A stretch of 64,000 nucleotides of DNA, from positions 1-64,000 of the forward strand of contig ONCV01000012.1 of NCBI GenBank assembly GCA_900316415.1, given 5' to 3'. Positions 8,236 through 18,458 of the stretch are shown here, piece by piece (within the stretch, counting starts at the first letter, position 1; each line of letters opens with the position of its first letter). The translations under genes were made by a program, and so were the position numbers. The notes beneath the pieces are model-generated. The model saw nothing but the letters and a program-made list of their open reading frames with translations. It was not told the DNA's origin and did not search any database. Source of the DNA: an uncultured Eubacteriales bacterium (GTDB taxonomy: Bacteria > Bacillota > Clostridia > Christensenellales > Aristaeellaceae).

Positions 8236-8916
8236 ATGAGCGGAAAGGATTTACCGAAGCTGCCCTACTGGGACGGGCCCCTGAGCCACCCCTTCTACAG
8301 CCGGGTGGTAAAGCGGGGGCTGGATCTGCTGCTGGCGCTGCTCCTGCTGATTCCGGGGCTGGTGCTGATGATTCCCCTGGCGATCTGGGTGAAGCTGGAT
8401 TCCCCCGGGCCGATCATCTACAAGGCGGTGCGGGGCGGATACCATAATCAGCCCTTCTATATTTACAAGTTCCGCAGCATGGTGGTCGGGGCGGACCGCA
8501 CCGGCGGCACCACGGCGAAGAACGATGCCCGGGTGACGGGCGCCGGACGGATCATGCGGAAGCTGAAGCTGGACGAGCTGCCCCAGCTGTTCAACATCCT
8601 GAAGGGAGACATGAGCTTTGTCGGCCCGCGCCCGGAGCTGCTTCTGTACACGAATCAGTACACGAAGGAGCAGGAGTGCATCCTGTGGGTGCGGCCGGGG
8701 GTGACGGACCGCAGCAGCATCGAGTACATCGCCCAGGACGAGATCGTGGGCGAGGAGGATCCGGTGGGCAATTTCGAGCGGCTGGTGCTTCCGCGGAAGA
8801 ATCAGCTGCGGGTGGAATACGCCCGGAATCAGAGCTTCCCCCTGGACTGGAAGCTGTTCTGGGAGACAATCGCCGGGGTGTTCAGGAAGGCGGAAAAGGC
8901 CGCGAAAGAGAAGTAA
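8236..8916 (+). CDS. monotopic phosphoglycosyl transferase (bacterial sugar transferase)
   Basis: A 226-residue small PGT of the PglC/WcaJ C-terminal type. After RVVKRGLDLLLALLLLIPG, one hydrophobic re-entrant segment (about residues 28-52) anchors it. IYKFRSM, the catalytic-type DELPQLFNILKGDMSFVGPRPE (Asp-Glu dyad) and a C-terminal VRPGVTDRSS segment follow. It would transfer a sugar phosphate from a nucleotide sugar to undecaprenyl phosphate at the inner membrane face, the first step in making a surface glycan. It sits 18 bp after parB and 15 bp before the transketolase pair, so it appears cotranscribed with both. Confidence 0.92.
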   Translation: MSGKDLPKLPYWDGPLSHPFYSRVVKRGLDLLLALLLLIPGLVLMIPLAIWVKLDSPGPIIYKAVRGGYHNQPFYIYKFRSMVVGADRTGGTTAKNDARVTGAGRIMRKLKLDELPQLFNILKGDMSFVGPRPELLLYTNQYTKEQECILWVRPGVTDRSSIEYIAQDEIVGEEDPVGNFERLVLPRKNQLRVEYARNQSFPLDWKLFWETIAGVFRKAEKAAKEK

Positions 8917-8931
8917 GAGGAGCCGCAGCGG

Positions 8932-9810
8932 ATGGCAGACAGTTACGAAGCAAAGGTCCACAGCGCCTTTCCGGAGGGAAGGCCGGATGTCCGGGATCCC
9001 CGGGTGCTGGCATGGCTGATCCGGAGAAACGGGCTGGAGATGACCCATCTGAGCCGGGGGAGCCATATCGGCTCCATTTTCAGCGCGGCGGAGATTATCG
9101 CCGTGCTGTATGCCTCCGTGCTGAAGGTGGATCCGGCGAACCCGAAATGGCCGGAGCGGGACCGGCTGATCCTGAGCAAGGGGCACGCGGGCAGCGCGGT
9201 TTATTCCGCCCTGGCGGAGACGGGCTTTTTCCCCGTGGAGGAGCTGCGCACCCATTACGCCAATGGCTCCCGGCTCAGCGGACACGTGAGCCACAAGGGC
9301 GTGCCGGGGGTGGAGGTTTCCACCGGCGCCCTGGGTCACGGGCTGGCCATCGGAACCGGGCTGGCGCTTGGCGCCCGGATGGACGGCGCCTCCTGGAGGA
9401 CGGTCGTCGTGCTGGGCGACGGGGAATGTGACGAAGGCGCGGTCTGGGAGAGTGCGCTGCAGGCGGCCCAGTTCGGGCTGGACCGGCTGGTGGCGGTGGT
9501 GGATTACAACCATATGCAGAGCCTGGACTTTGTGGACCGGACGCTGCGGCTGGAGCCCTTCGAAAGCAAATGGCGCGACTTCGGATGGAATGCCATGAGC
9601 TGCGACGGGCATGACACCGGGGCACTGAAGCAGGCCTTCGACCGGGCATGGAGCCTTGCCGGAAGCGGGAAGCCCACGGTCATTCTTGCGCACACCGTAA
9701 AGGGGAAGGGCGTCTCCTTCATGGAGAACAACATCCTCTGGCATTACCGGACCCCCCAGGGCGAGGAGTATGAGGCGGCGCTGAGGGAACTGGAGGCGCA
9801 AAGACCATGA
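8932..9810 (+). CDS. transketolase, N-terminal (TPP-binding) subunit
   Basis: A 292-residue protein equal to the first third of transketolase. SRGSHIGSIFSAAEI, LSKGHAGSAVYSAL and the TPP motif GDGECDEGAVWESALQAA with VDYN are clear. It pairs with the next gene, which overlaps it by four bases (ATGA), so the two halves form one enzyme moving two-carbon ketol units. Split transketolases are common in Clostridia and archaea. Here the pair lies between a phosphoglycosyl transferase and a LicD gene, so it may feed a pentose or pentitol precursor to a surface polymer rather than central metabolism (inference). Confidence 0.93.
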   Translation: MADSYEAKVHSAFPEGRPDVRDPRVLAWLIRRNGLEMTHLSRGSHIGSIFSAAEIIAVLYASVLKVDPANPKWPERDRLILSKGHAGSAVYSALAETGFFPVEELRTHYANGSRLSGHVSHKGVPGVEVSTGALGHGLAIGTGLALGARMDGASWRTVVVLGDGECDEGAVWESALQAAQFGLDRLVAVVDYNHMQSLDFVDRTLRLEPFESKWRDFGWNAMSCDGHDTGALKQAFDRAWSLAGSGKPTVILAHTVKGKGVSFMENNILWHYRTPQGEEYEAALRELEAQRP

Positions 9811-10730
9811 GAGACGCGTTTGTGAGAGCGCTGCTCCGCGAGATGGAGCGGGATCCCCGGGTGATGCTGGTTACGGGGGATCTGGGCTTCGGCGTGCTGC
9901 GCCCGGTGAAGGAGCGGTTTCCGGACCGGCTGATCAACGCGGGCATCGCGGAGCAGAGCATGGTGGGACTGGCGGCCGGGCTCGCCATGACGGGCCGGAA
10001 GGTGGTTGTGTATTCCATCGGCAATTTTCCGACCCTGCGGCCGCTGGAGCAGATCCGGAACGACTGCGCCTATCACGGGCTGGACGTGAAAATCGTCTGC
10101 GTGGGCGGAGGATTCGTCTACGGCAGCCTGGGCATGAGTCACCACGCGACGGAGGATATGGCGGTGATGCGGGCGATCCCGGACATCACCTGCTTCACCC
10201 CGGGCGATCCCGCGGAGACGGAGGCGGCGGTGCCGGTCATGTTTGCCACGAAGGGCACCTGCTACCTGCGGCTGGGGCGGGGCAATGAGCCCCGGGCCCA
10301 TGAAGGGGAAATCACGGACTGGACCTTCCCGAAGGGAATCCGCCTGCGGGAGGGGAAGGATATCGCGCTGCTCTCCGCGGGAGGCATCCTGGTGGAGCTG
10401 AAGCGGGCAGCGGAACGCCTGGCGGAGCAGGGAATCGGGGCGGAGGTCTGGAGCTTTCCCTGCCTGAAGCCCCTGGACGCGGACCGGATCCGGGAGCTGG
10501 CGGGACGGTTTTCGGACCTGATCACCGTGGAGGAGCATACGGTGACCGGCGGCTTCGGCAGCGCGGTCTGCGAGGTGATCGCGGAAACGGGAAGCGGATG
10601 CCGGGTTCACCGGATGGGCCTGAAGGACTGCTTTACCACGGTGGTGGGGGATCAGGCCTATCTGCGGCATGTTTATGGGATGGACGCGGAAGCCATCGCG
10701 AAAAAGGCGGAAGAACTGGTGAGAAGATGA
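9807..10730 (+). CDS. transketolase, C-terminal subunit
   Basis: A 307-residue pyrimidine-binding plus C-terminal domain of transketolase. MRDAFVRALLREMERDPRVMLVTGDLGFGVL starts the Pyr domain, INAGIAEQSMVGLAAGLAMTGRKVVVYSIGNF carries the conserved Glu that activates TPP, and LIPVEEHTVTGGFGSAV-like sequence (ITVEEHTVTGGFGSAV) marks the C-terminal domain. Start overlaps the upstream subunit and its stop overlaps the licD start (ATGA), so all three are translationally coupled. Confidence 0.93.
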   Translation: MRDAFVRALLREMERDPRVMLVTGDLGFGVLRPVKERFPDRLINAGIAEQSMVGLAAGLAMTGRKVVVYSIGNFPTLRPLEQIRNDCAYHGLDVKIVCVGGGFVYGSLGMSHHATEDMAVMRAIPDITCFTPGDPAETEAAVPVMFATKGTCYLRLGRGNEPRAHEGEITDWTFPKGIRLREGKDIALLSAGGILVELKRAAERLAEQGIGAEVWSFPCLKPLDADRIRELAGRFSDLITVEEHTVTGGFGSAVCEVIAETGSGCRVHRMGLKDCFTTVVGDQAYLRHVYGMDAEAIAKKAEELVRR

Positions 10731-11470
10731 AAAGGGAACTGACGCTGGAGGAGATTCACGGGGAGCTGCTGGAGCAGCTGCGGGATATTACGGCGGTCTG
10801 CGACCGGCACGGAATTCAGTACAACCTGATGTGCGGAACCCTGCTGGGGGCGGTGCGGCATAAGGGCTTCATCCCCTGGGACGACGATGTGGACCTGCTG
10901 CTGACCCGGGAAGAGTTTACGAAGCTGCGGAAGGTCTATCCGGAGGAATGCGATCCGCGGTTCGAGCTGACCTATCTGGACACCTGGACCCCCCGGGTCA
11001 TGAACCGGGATCCGGAGAAGGCGGCGGCCTTTACGGACCTGTTCATCCTCGATCCGCTGCCCCCGGAGGGCTGGCGGCGGAAGCTTCACCTGCTGCATCT
11101 GCATCTGCTGCAGGGCATGATGAAGAAAAACGTGGATTACAGCCGGTTTGGATGGAAGAACCGGATCCTGCTCCGGGGAACCCATCTGCTGGGCCTGCCC
11201 TTCACCTACCGGTGGAAGGCCCGGCGGTATGAGAAGGTTTCCACGCGGGTGAAGACGGGAAACGATCTGCATATGAGCAACGGAGCCTTTGAGCTGATGA
11301 CCCATGTCTGGCATCCGGAGCAGTTCGCGGAGAAGATCCGGGTTCCCTTTGAAGGCGTGGAATGCCTGATCCCGAAGAAATATGACGAAGTGCTGACGGT
11401 GCTGTTCGGGCCGGATTACATGACCCCGCCGCCGCCCGAGGAACGGGTGGCCAAGCACCTGGACATCTGA
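10727..11470 (+). CDS. LicD family phosphotransferase
   Basis: A 247-residue LicD-fold nucleotidyl/phosphotransferase. The hallmark is MCGTLLGAVRHKGFIPWDDDVDLLLTREEF near residues 33-62, where the Asp cluster binds metal. LicD proteins attach phosphocholine or related phospho-groups to surface glycans and teichoic acids. The ATG overlaps the transketolase stop. With the phosphoglycosyl transferase and transketolase genes it makes a small surface-polymer module; the transferred group is not determinable. Confidence 0.88.
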   Translation: MKRELTLEEIHGELLEQLRDITAVCDRHGIQYNLMCGTLLGAVRHKGFIPWDDDVDLLLTREEFTKLRKVYPEECDPRFELTYLDTWTPRVMNRDPEKAAAFTDLFILDPLPPEGWRRKLHLLHLHLLQGMMKKNVDYSRFGWKNRILLRGTHLLGLPFTYRWKARRYEKVSTRVKTGNDLHMSNGAFELMTHVWHPEQFAEKIRVPFEGVECLIPKKYDEVLTVLFGPDYMTPPPPEERVAKHLDI

Positions 11471-11477
11471 GGCCGAT

Positions 11478-12284
11478 ATGGAAATGTATTTTTGCCCCCT
11501 CTATTCCGGATCCAGCGGGAACGTGCTGTTCGTCCAGTACGGCAACACGCGGCTGCTGATCGACGCGGGAAAACCGGGAAGACAGATCGAGGAAGCCCTG
11601 GGGCGGATCGGGGTGAACCCCGCGACGCTCAGCGGCGTGCTGATCACCCACGAGCACAGCGATCACATTCACGGCGCGGGGGTCATCAGCCGGAAATATC
11701 ATCTTCCGCTGTATGCCACCCCGGGAACCTGGGCCGCCATGGAGGGAAAGATCGGAAAAATCGAACCGGGGCTGCGCCGGGAGATTCCGGCGGGGCGGGA
11801 TTTCTACCTGGGGGATGTGGGCGTGGTGCCCTTTCCCATTCCGCACGACGCGGCGGATCCGGTGGGCTACCGGCTGTACGGCGGGAACCTGAGCCTCTCC
11901 ACCGCCACGGATCTGGGACATTTTTCCCGCTTCGTGTTCGATCAGATTGCCGGCAGCGACCTGATTCTGCTGGAGAGCAATCATGATCCGGACATGCTGC
12001 GGGCCAATCCCCATTACAATGCGATGCTGAAGGCAAGAATCCTCGGGGATCACGGGCATCTGAGCAATCAGAGCTGCGCGGAGGCGCTGCTGGCGCTGAT
12101 CGCCGCGGGCACCGGCACGGTGCTGCTCGGCCATCTGAGCGGGGAAAACAATACGCCGGAGCTGGCCCGGAGGGTCTCCACGGAGCGGCTGGAGCAGGAA
12201 GGCATCCGGGCCGGGAAGGACGTACAGCTGAGCGTGGCGCTGCGGGATCAGATCGGGGAAGTCTATACCATCAAGGAGCGTTAA
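11478..12284 (+). CDS. walJ: WalJ/YycJ-like metallo-beta-lactamase-fold hydrolase
   Basis: A 268-residue MBL-fold protein. LYSGSSGNVLFVQYGNTRLLIDAG at the N-terminus is typical of WalJ; THEHSDHIHG gives the HxHxDH zinc motif, and ESNHDPDML and LGHLSGENNTP supply later ligands. WalJ is a nuclease-like hydrolase linked to cell-wall homeostasis and DNA replication in Bacillus, usually encoded near walRK; no two-component genes occur here. It starts 7 bp after licD and ends 1 bp before the ABC-F gene. Confidence 0.88.
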   Translation: MEMYFCPLYSGSSGNVLFVQYGNTRLLIDAGKPGRQIEEALGRIGVNPATLSGVLITHEHSDHIHGAGVISRKYHLPLYATPGTWAAMEGKIGKIEPGLRREIPAGRDFYLGDVGVVPFPIPHDAADPVGYRLYGGNLSLSTATDLGHFSRFVFDQIAGSDLILLESNHDPDMLRANPHYNAMLKARILGDHGHLSNQSCAEALLALIAAGTGTVLLGHLSGENNTPELARRVSTERLEQEGIRAGKDVQLSVALRDQIGEVYTIKER

Positions 12285-12285
12285 G

Positions 12286-14184
12286 ATGATCATCCTATCA
12301 CTGCAGGGAATCCGAAAGAGCTTCGGCACCCATGAGGTGCTGCGGGATGCTTCGCTGACCCTGCAGGAGGGGGAACGGATGGGCCTGGTCGGGGTCAACG
12401 GCAGCGGAAAGAGTACCCTGATGAAGATCATCGCGGGGCTGGAGACTCCGGATGAGGGCACCCTCAGCATGCAGAAGGGGCTCCGCATCGGCTATCTGAC
12501 CCAGCAGGGCGAGCTGAGCGGGGACGAAACGGTGCTTCGCGTGCTGGAGAGCGTTTTCGATCCGGTGGTGGCGCTGGAGCAGGAGATGCGGGAAACCGAG
12601 AAGGCCATGGCCGAAGCCGCCGGGGATCCGGAGCTGCTGCGCCGGCTGGGCGGAAGGTATGACGCGCTGACCCGGGCCTTCGAGGATGGAAACGGATACG
12701 GATGGCGCAGCCAGGTCCAGGGGGTGCTGGCCGGGCTGGACCTGCGGGACTATCAGGATCAGAAGACCTCGATTCTTTCCGGGGGCGAACGCACCCGGCT
12801 GTGCCTGGGGCGGATGCTGCTGTCCGGGCCGGATCTGCTGCTGCTGGACGAGCCGACGAACCATCTGGATCTGAAAAGCATCGCCTGGCTGGAGGATTAT
12901 CTGCAGACTTACCGCGGCGCCGTGCTGGTGATCAGCCACGACCGGTATTTCATGGATCATGTCTGCGGAAAAATGGCGGAGCTGCTGATGGGCTCCATCG
13001 AGACCTATACGGGAAACTATACGGAGTATCTGGAGAAGCGGACCGCCGTTTACGAAGTCCGGATGAAGGCGTGGCAGATGCAGCAGAAGGAGATCGCCCG
13101 CGAGGAGGCGATCATCGCCACCTACCGCCGGTTCAACCGCGAAAAGAGCATCCGGGCCGCGGAAAGCCGGGAAAAGCGGCTGGAAAAAATGGAGCGGCTG
13201 GAAAAGCCCCAGGAGGAGGGCGCGATTCATTTCCGCTTTGAAACCCGCCGCCGGACGGGAGAGGATGTTCTGGTGGCGGAGGGGCTGTCCAAGGGCTATC
13301 AGGGCCGGACGCTCTTTTCGGAGCTGAAGATGCATGTCCGCTCGGGGGACCGGATCGCCCTGATCGGGGACAACGGAACCGGGAAATCCACCCTGTTCAA
13401 ATGCCTGATCGGGCAGGAGAAGCCGGACGCGGGCATGATCCGCTGGGGCGCCGGGGTGGATATCGGCTATTACGATCAGCATCAGGCCGGACTGGACGGC
13501 GGCAAGACCGTCCTGGACGAGGTCTGGGACCGCTTCCCCCGGCTGGAGCAGTACGAGGTCCGCGGCGCGCTGGGCCAGTTCCTGTTTACCGGGGATGAGG
13601 TCTTCAGTCCCGTGTCCACGCTCAGCGGCGGGGAAAAGGGCCGGGTGGCGCTGACGGAGCTGATGCTGCGGAAGGACAACGTGCTGCTGCTGGATGAGCC
13701 CACCAACCATCTCGACATGGACAGCCGCGAGGTGCTGGAGGAGGCACTGGAGGGCTTCGAGGGAACCATTATCGCCATCAGCCATGACCGGTACTTCATC
13801 AACCGGTTCGCGCAGAAAGTCTGCGTGCTGGAGGAGGGAAGGCTGAAGGAATATCTGGGCAATTACGATGCCTACTTCCAGAAGGTGAGCCGGGATCAGC
13901 TTCCGGACGGGGATCTTCCCGCGATGACGCGGACCGCGGCGGAACGGGAGAAGAAGAAGAGCCGGGAGGAGCAGCGGCAGGAAAAGGCGCGGAAGGATGC
14001 GCTGAAAGCCCTGGAAAGGGAGATCGCGGACGCGGAAGAGGCCGCGTCGGAGATGGAAAGGCGCCTGGCCGATCCCGAAACCTGGGGAAACCCGGAGGAG
14101 GGCGCCCGGCTGACGAAGGAATACAATATTCTGAAGGAAACCATCGACGGCCTGTATGAAAAATGGGCCGCGGCGGAAGGATAA
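12286..14184 (+). CDS. ABC-F family ATPase (Uup/EttA-like, ribosome-associated)
   Basis: A 632-residue protein with two ABC domains and no membrane segments. Walker A copies are GVNGSGKST and GDNGTGKST, signatures LSGGERTRLCLGRML and LSGGEKGRVALTELM, each with LLLDEPTNHLD. A charged interdomain linker and a C-terminal coiled coil (residues about 560-630, Lys/Glu-rich) resemble Uup. ABC-F proteins act on the ribosomal E site; some give antibiotic resistance. It ends the parA-to-ABC-F run. Confidence 0.92.
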   Translation: MIILSLQGIRKSFGTHEVLRDASLTLQEGERMGLVGVNGSGKSTLMKIIAGLETPDEGTLSMQKGLRIGYLTQQGELSGDETVLRVLESVFDPVVALEQEMRETEKAMAEAAGDPELLRRLGGRYDALTRAFEDGNGYGWRSQVQGVLAGLDLRDYQDQKTSILSGGERTRLCLGRMLLSGPDLLLLDEPTNHLDLKSIAWLEDYLQTYRGAVLVISHDRYFMDHVCGKMAELLMGSIETYTGNYTEYLEKRTAVYEVRMKAWQMQQKEIAREEAIIATYRRFNREKSIRAAESREKRLEKMERLEKPQEEGAIHFRFETRRRTGEDVLVAEGLSKGYQGRTLFSELKMHVRSGDRIALIGDNGTGKSTLFKCLIGQEKPDAGMIRWGAGVDIGYYDQHQAGLDGGKTVLDEVWDRFPRLEQYEVRGALGQFLFTGDEVFSPVSTLSGGEKGRVALTELMLRKDNVLLLDEPTNHLDMDSREVLEEALEGFEGTIIAISHDRYFINRFAQKVCVLEEGRLKEYLGNYDAYFQKVSRDQLPDGDLPAMTRTAAEREKKKSREEQRQEKARKDALKALEREIADAEEAASEMERRLADPETWGNPEEGARLTKEYNILKETIDGLYEKWAAAEG

Positions 14185-14238
14185 CCGGACCGGAGCATCC
14201 TGCCGCGAAGGCAGGGCCGGATCCGATGATCCGGATGA

Positions 14239-15727
<1,489 letters not shown>

Positions 15728-15896
15728 CCGGGACGGCCTTTCCTGCCGGGGCGTGATCAGCACCGGGTTTGACAACGAATCGGACGCCCGGGTCGTCTGC
15801 TTCAGCGCGTCGGATGAAACCGGAGCCGCGCTGTGGGGGACCCGGAATCCTGAAAACGGATGCCGGAACCCAGGGGCTGCCGTACGGAGCTGATCC
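15728..15896. other. short region between the GH51 pseudogene and the transposon end
   Basis: GC-rich, no recognisable gene. A frame from GTG near 15752 (reading VISTGFDNESDARVVCFSAS and on to a stop near 15894) has coding-like composition and could be the remains of a gene, but I cannot assign it. Confidence 0.35.
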
Positions 15897-15975
15897 TGTT
15901 TAATAAAAAGACATAATCAAACGGCAGAATGATTTAATAATAAAACATAATTGAATGTTAAATCATAAAGACAAG
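15897..15975. repeat. transposon end repeats, tniQ side (three TnsB-type sites)
   Basis: Sites at 15897-15917, 15931-15951 and about 15956-15975 share the core TTTAATAA..AAA.ACATAAT; the third is more divergent with a one-base indel and overlaps the tniQ stop codon. Confidence 0.75.
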
Positions 15976-16928
15976 CCAGTTGGTTTCACGGACATGAAAC
16001 GTTTGGCGGAACCTTTGAGCAAAACCATCATTAGAATGTGGCCTGCAATAGGAAGACCGCCGAAGAAGATATAGTTTGTTGCTGTGCCAGGCAGGCTGCT
16101 GGTGAAAAGCCAATTAACAAGAGGCAGATGGTGCCTTTTCATCAACCTGGCCTTCACTACACTGTAGTCAGACCAGATTTGTGTGTCAGGATCTATGAGA
16201 ATGGTGCGGTACCTGGATATGGCTTGCCAGAGACCGTCATAAGCTGCGGCGTTCTTCAAAAGCCAGGAAAAGCTTTCAGACATGGACACAAAGACTTCCG
16301 GGAAACGACGGACATCGTTTTCTTTGTACCAGGAAACAGGAGCACATTCCGGTTCTGTATGATTCAATTCTTCCAGGACTGTGCTGGCGGGAATCATACT
16401 GTTGCTGTTTCTGTTAAGCGTGCAATCGGAAGAAATAATTCGCTCTTTGTGAATGGGGCAGAATTCCACGCCGTCCAGCTGGGGAAGGATCTGCCAGTAG
16501 GCTTCTCCATATAGGATCTGCTGTTCACGGGCACAGCTGCGGCAGAACCTCAGCTTTCTGGAAGATGTCTGGATGAGGTCATGGCAAAAGCAACGCAAAT
16601 TGGAGGATCTGTACTCATACAACAAATCATTCGGGAGCTTTTCAACATACTGCTTATTCAGGAAGCTGAGTGGAAGGGCAGTGTTCTGGAGTGCGAACAA
16701 TCTCGGATCTATGTAGTTATCAGCAAGAACCCGGCTGCTCAGCAGGTGAAGACAGACAGGGATCAGTAATGTTTGAAACAGATTGATTCCATGGCCGAAA
16801 AGCTGGACCTGGGTATGGACTGCAGACGAATTCCCGCTTCTCAGGTGGTAGCGACATAATACACTGTAGTAGGATTCGCCGGGGTAAGGTGTCGGAAAGA
16901 AAGGGACGCAGCCAGAGAATTCACTCAT
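15963..16928 (-). CDS. tniQ: TniQ family target-selection protein
   Basis: A 321-residue TniQ/TnsD-like protein. The N-terminus has PYPGESYYSVLCRYHLRSGN, the usual start of TniQ domains. A zinc-binding region follows (CFCHDLIQ, CRSCAREQQILYGEAYWQ, then LDGVEFCPIHKERI), the standard CxC/CxxC/CxxH TniQ finger. It is shorter than Tn7 TnsD (about 500), with only a modest C-terminal part for DNA recognition. The ATG at 16928 has AGGAGG six bases away and overlaps the tnsC stop by eight bases, so the two are coupled. It would choose the insertion site and recruit TnsC; the target sequence is unknown. Confidence 0.87.
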   Translation of the reverse strand: MSEFSGCVPFFPTPYPGESYYSVLCRYHLRSGNSSAVHTQVQLFGHGINLFQTLLIPVCLHLLSSRVLADNYIDPRLFALQNTALPLSFLNKQYVEKLPNDLLYEYRSSNLRCFCHDLIQTSSRKLRFCRSCAREQQILYGEAYWQILPQLDGVEFCPIHKERIISSDCTLNRNSNSMIPASTVLEELNHTEPECAPVSWYKENDVRRFPEVFVSMSESFSWLLKNAAAYDGLWQAISRYRTILIDPDTQIWSDYSVVKARLMKRHHLPLVNWLFTSSLPGTATNYIFFGGLPIAGHILMMVLLKGSAKRFMSVKPTGLSL

Positions 16929-18453
16929 AACAGGCCTCCTGAATTCTGCCAGAATCAATGAATCCGGCTTGCTGCAGCGCATCATAACCAGAGAGATTGT
17001 GAAGCGGCGCTTTTTCTGGAAGCTTCCTGTTCCGGCTGTTGAAGTACTCGTAGGCGGTCTGGGCAATCTGGGATGGGACAGTGCAGTTGGCGAGCTTGGC
17101 AATGGCCCAGTTGACACAGGAGTTTGCATCCGAATAGGACAACCCCATTCCCATCATAGTGACAATGGCGGTTTCCTGAATATTCGGTTTTGCGGGCGGC
17201 ATCTTTGCCGGATTTTTTGCTTCAGCGGCAACAGAATAATTGTCCGAATAATCCTTCAGACTGAATGGCGCAATATCCAGAAACTGCTGGAGATCTACAT
17301 CTTTCCCAACTCGCATGGCATCCCGCATGGGCTTGGTAAGTCCCATTTTTTCCGTGGCGACCCTGCGAAAGTCCTTGGAAGTGAACTTTTCCCGGCCGGA
17401 AAGAATAGCGTCTTCCTGAACCAGCTTGTAGATATGCACGGCAAGAAACGGAACTCCCTGGGCTTCGGCATAGAGAGCATTTCTCATCTCTGGGGAGAAG
17501 GGAACAACGGTTTGCGTGTACTGGTATTCCCAGATGGAACGGCAGAACATATCCCATTCCTGGTCATTCTTCATCCGCTCCCACAAGGCGTCACCCTGGC
17601 CGGATCCTCGCTTGGCCTGCTGGAATTCGCTTTGCAGGATGGATAAAGCTTTCGGTGTGCCAATCATGACAACCGGTACGCCAATAGTATTGACCAGCGT
17701 GACAAAAAAGTTCAGGACTTTCGCCGGAATATCCTTTGTTGCAGTACATAAATTCTGCAGTTCATCCAGCACAATCAGGCCTACATGGAAAACCTTCACG
17801 AGATGTGCCATCTTCAGAATCATATTGTCCAACGTGCAGCGGTTCTGGTATTGCTGGTAGTAGGAAGTGCATCCGGTAAGTTCATCCAGCTTCTGGAAGA
17901 AGGCAAGACAAAGACCCTTCAGGGAACCATCCGGTGTGCAGTCCAGTTTTACCCAGGTGATCTGAGTCAGGGACAGAGGAATGCCACGGTAGCTGGTGTG
18001 ACGGATTACCTGCGGATAGAAGGAAAGGATCGTTTCTACGGTTGTGCTTTTTCCAATACCGGATATTCCAAGAATAGAAAAACCGTAGGTGTGGGGATGG
18101 TATTCATGGAGATCCCGGAGCGTCAGCCCCCGGGCCGCGGCTTTGTAACAGCTGGATAATTGAGCAATGTACTCGGGCGTTAAAGGATTCCGGTCCACAT
18201 ATCCCCAGCGGATGCAGCGATCAATAGCACTGAATATATCCACTTCCCGGGACAACGGCTGGTGGAGTCGGGCAAGGTTTTGCGTGAGGAGCCGGCGTTT
18301 TGCGACAGAACGCTTGCGGTCCTCTTCAGAGTATTCCGGACGGATCATAAGTTTGCGGATTGCCTGGCTTGGTTCAAAGGGTTCAGGGAGCGCTTCAATG
18401 CAAGGATGATTCTGGAAAACAGGAAGTTCTTCATTGCGGTATGCGGTTGACAT
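16921..18453 (-). CDS. tnsC: TnsC-like AAA+ ATPase transposition regulator
   Basis: A 510-residue AAA+ protein. Walker A is GISGIGKST (residues 129-137) and Walker B LIVLDE (226-231), followed by a sensor region VVMIGTPKA. TnsC polymerises on target DNA marked by TniQ and activates the TnsAB transposase. It starts 5 bp after tnsB ends. Length is close to Tn7 TnsC (555). Confidence 0.9.
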   Translation of the reverse strand: MSTAYRNEELPVFQNHPCIEALPEPFEPSQAIRKLMIRPEYSEEDRKRSVAKRRLLTQNLARLHQPLSREVDIFSAIDRCIRWGYVDRNPLTPEYIAQLSSCYKAAARGLTLRDLHEYHPHTYGFSILGISGIGKSTTVETILSFYPQVIRHTSYRGIPLSLTQITWVKLDCTPDGSLKGLCLAFFQKLDELTGCTSYYQQYQNRCTLDNMILKMAHLVKVFHVGLIVLDELQNLCTATKDIPAKVLNFFVTLVNTIGVPVVMIGTPKALSILQSEFQQAKRGSGQGDALWERMKNDQEWDMFCRSIWEYQYTQTVVPFSPEMRNALYAEAQGVPFLAVHIYKLVQEDAILSGREKFTSKDFRRVATEKMGLTKPMRDAMRVGKDVDLQQFLDIAPFSLKDYSDNYSVAAEAKNPAKMPPAKPNIQETAIVTMMGMGLSYSDANSCVNWAIAKLANCTVPSQIAQTAYEYFNSRNRKLPEKAPLHNLSGYDALQQAGFIDSGRIQEACYE

Positions 18454-18458
18454 AACGG

